Position numbers and translations under genes: made by a program
Notes under the pieces: generated by a model
The model's input: the letters and a program-made list of their open reading frames with translations, nothing else
The model's database searches: none
Told to the model about the DNA's origin: nothing
Assembly: GCA_003162235.1 (NCBI GenBank)
Contig: PMMN01000021.1
Span: 33,374-42,060, forward strand
From: Actinomycetota bacterium
Lineage (GTDB): Bacteria; Actinomycetota; Thermoleophilia; Gaiellales; Gaiellaceae
Reading direction: 5' to 3'
DNA length: 8,687 nt
In this document: positions 7,473 to 8,687 of the stretch, piece after piece
Layout of the letters: each line of letters starts with the position of its first letter
How positions within the stretch are numbered: the stretch's first letter is position 1

Positions 7473-8380
7473 GAGCGTCGCTCCGCGCGGACCGTGTAGA
7501 TGAGATACGGGATCACCAAGATGGAGATCAAGAGCAGAAGCAGCGTGGCGATCGCAGCGCCTTTTGCGTAGTCGCTGGAGTCGTAGATCTGGATCCACAT
7601 GTAGACGGCGGGGGTTTGCGTGAACCATTGCTTGCCGCCGATGGCGACCATCAGGTCGAAGACCTTGATCGAGATGTGGCCGATGATGATCAAGGCGGCG
7701 AGCGTCACCGGCTTCAGATGGGGAAAGACGACGTGCCGGTAGACGCGAAGTTCGGAGGCGCCGTCCATGCGGGCAGCCTCACGCAGTTCCTCGGGGACGC
7801 CGCGGAAGCCGGCGAGGTACAGCGCCATCACGTAACCGGACAGCGCCCAGATAGCAGGTAAGGCCATCGCCGCCATACCCCATGACCGAATACCGAAAAC
7901 GACCGAGTGGTCATTGAGGTACCACTGGTTGGACAGCGAGTGGAGTCCGATCTTGTCGAAAAGGGCGTTGAGCCCGGTGGTGCGGTCACCCGGCGCCGGG
8001 TTCATCAGCCAGCGCCAGACGATTCCCGAAGCGATGAACGAGATCGCCATCGGGAAGAGGTAGACGGCGCGGAAGAAGCCCTCGCCCTTGACGCCCTTGT
8101 CGAGCAGTAGTGCAAGCGTCCAGCCGATGATCAGCGTGCCGAGGGCGAAGACGATCGTGAAGATCAGGAGATGGGCCAGGGTGAGCCGGAACTGCGCGTC
8201 GTGAGCCAGATCCCGGTAGGCGCCGAGTCCTGCGTAGTGAGAGGTTGGCTGCGCCTGACGCCAGTTGCTCAACGACACCTTGATGTTCCAGCCGATGAGC
8301 CCGTAAACGAAGATCGCGATGAGGATGATCGACGGGGAGACCAGGAGTAACCCTGGTCCCCACCGGCGGATGTTCTTCAC
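7469..8380 (-). CDS. Sugar ABC transporter permease, MalF/GtsB type (CUT1)
   Basis: A 303-residue inner-membrane permease, partner of the MalG-type protein. The GTG start at 8380 has GGGA 7 bases upstream, and the N-terminus MKNIRRWGPG leads straight into the first helix (about 10-32), as expected. Further helices lie at about 68-93, 106-124, 165-190, 223-246 and 276-296. The EAA loop is canonical: EELREAARMDGASELRV (197-213), ending at P220. The periplasmic part between helices 1 and 2 is short (about 35 residues), without the large P2 domain of E. coli MalF. The segments SGYVMALYLAGFRGV and FDLMVAIGG followed by TPAVYMW resemble the glucose/mannose GtsB branch. The gene follows the binding-protein gene after 67 bases and overlaps the next permease by 4 bases. 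Confidence in the family is high, in hexose specificity moderate. Confidence 0.92.
   Translation of the reverse strand: MKNIRRWGPGLLLVSPSIILIAIFVYGLIGWNIKVSLSNWRQAQPTSHYAGLGAYRDLAHDAQFRLTLAHLLIFTIVFALGTLIIGWTLALLLDKGVKGEGFFRAVYLFPMAISFIASGIVWRWLMNPAPGDRTTGLNALFDKIGLHSLSNQWYLNDHSVVFGIRSWGMAAMALPAIWALSGYVMALYLAGFRGVPEELREAARMDGASELRVYRHVVFPHLKPVTLAALIIIGHISIKVFDLMVAIGGKQWFTQTPAVYMWIQIYDSSDYAKGAAIATLLLLLISILVIPYLIYTVRAERRS
7481..7484 (-). promoter_or_regulatory. Ribosome binding site deciding the MalG-type permease start
   Basis: Minus-strand GGAG ends 8 bases before GTG 7472. With the GTGA overlap it fixes the start there in place of the upstream in-frame ATG at 7628. Confidence 0.6.
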
Positions 8381-8447
8381 CTTCCGATCCCGTTCATTTC
8401 TGACGTCAGTTGCGCAGCCATCTCTCTGAGTTCGTGCTTATTTAACC
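8381..8447 (-). other. Short spacer between binding-protein and first permease genes
   Basis: A 67-base spacer, A/T-richer near the binding-protein stop (minus-strand GGTTAAATAAGC). It holds an 8-base palindrome TGACGTCA (8401-8408) and the GGGA ribosome site (8388-8391). I see no hairpin strong enough to suggest the partial termination often found between abundant binding proteins and their permeases. Confidence 0.5.
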
Positions 8448-8687
8448 CTATGCGTTCTTGGCGTGAGCCGCGACCAGAGCCTTCTGGAAGGCAGCCACGT
8501 CCTTGCTTGACATGAATTGACCGATTGCCGTATCGATATCGGCGTTCCAGGCGTTGGAGACTGCGCAACCGTGCGTAATCGAGCACGCCAGCTTGTCGGC
8601 CTTCCACTGCTTCAGGCTCCACTTGAGGTACGTGCCGTACAACTTCGGATTCGCGTCCTGCCGGGCCGGGATCGATCCCTTGACCGG
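8448..8687 (-). CDS. Sugar ABC transporter substrate-binding protein, C-terminal end only
   Basis: The last 79 residues of an extracytoplasmic solute-binding protein (family 1, CUT1 sugar type); the rest lies beyond the right edge. The frame is open to base 8687. The visible part begins PVKGSIPARQDANP: the G-S-I-P-x-R motif marks the C-terminal region of sugar-binding proteins of this class. A helical tail follows (LKWSLKQWKADK; AIGQFMSSKDVAAFQKAL) and ends AAHAKNA before a TAG stop. Two cysteines occur in ACSITHGCAV, seven positions apart, which in an exported protein could form a disulfide. The gene is first in order of the importer genes seen here and lies directly before the two permeases. 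The N-terminal lipoprotein signal, which I expect, cannot be seen. The sugar bound cannot be told from this end. Confidence 0.85.
   Translation of the reverse strand, partial: PVKGSIPARQDANPKLYGTYLKWSLKQWKADKLACSITHGCAVSNAWNADIDTAIGQFMSSKDVAAFQKALVAAHAKNA

Noticed and set aside
7473..7628. Upstream ATG for the MalG-type permease
   Set aside because: It would overlap the previous permease by 160 bases and add Arg/His-rich residues; the GTGA overlap and GGAG site support 7472.
8401..8408. Palindrome TGACGTCA as an operator
   Set aside because: It lies inside the operon between the binding-protein and permease genes, is only 8 bases long, occurs once, and does not match the usual LacI-family operator pattern.

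Overview
The window is GC-rich (about two thirds G+C by eye), densely coded, with GTG starts, 4-11 base gene overlaps and G/C-ending codons. Together with the protein styles (a PcrA/UvrD helicase with a C-terminal Tudor-like module, a fused two-domain ECF ATPase, a CUT1 sugar importer with its own ATPase) this suggests an actinobacterium, perhaps of the Thermoleophilia. The class is an inference from sequence style only.

Left third (1-2727, + strand): a three-gene energy-coupling-factor (ECF) vitamin/micronutrient importer in one tightly overlapping operon. It holds the 3' part of the T component (EcfT), a fused double ATPase (EcfA-EcfA') and a membrane S component that binds the substrate. 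The operon begins outside the window. The substrate is not proven; a corrinoid-type compound is one possibility.

Joint (about 2640-2976): after the ECF operon the opposite strand carries a recognisable C-terminal piece of a short-chain dehydrogenase/reductase (SDR) with no stop codon and no N-terminal half, apparently a gene remnant. The last codons of the S component are read from the antisense strand of this remnant.

Middle (2977-5151, + strand): a complete 724-residue PcrA/UvrD-type superfamily 1A DNA helicase, apparently a single-gene unit. A 193-base convergent gap follows, with weak inverted repeats but no recognised gene.

Right third (5345-8687, - strand): a CUT1-family carbohydrate ABC importer read from right to left: C-terminus of the substrate-binding protein, two permeases, and a MalK/UgpC-type ATPase. 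The permease sequences look most like the glucose/mannose (Gts-like) branch. The permease and ATPase genes are translationally coupled.

The window is mostly housekeeping transport and repair. No CRISPR array, phage, insertion sequence, tRNA or rRNA was seen, and I found no convincing new multi-gene system. The points most worth a second look are the SDR remnant and its effect on the S-component tail, the asymmetric ATPase sites of the ECF ATPase, and the paired repeats in the convergent gap.
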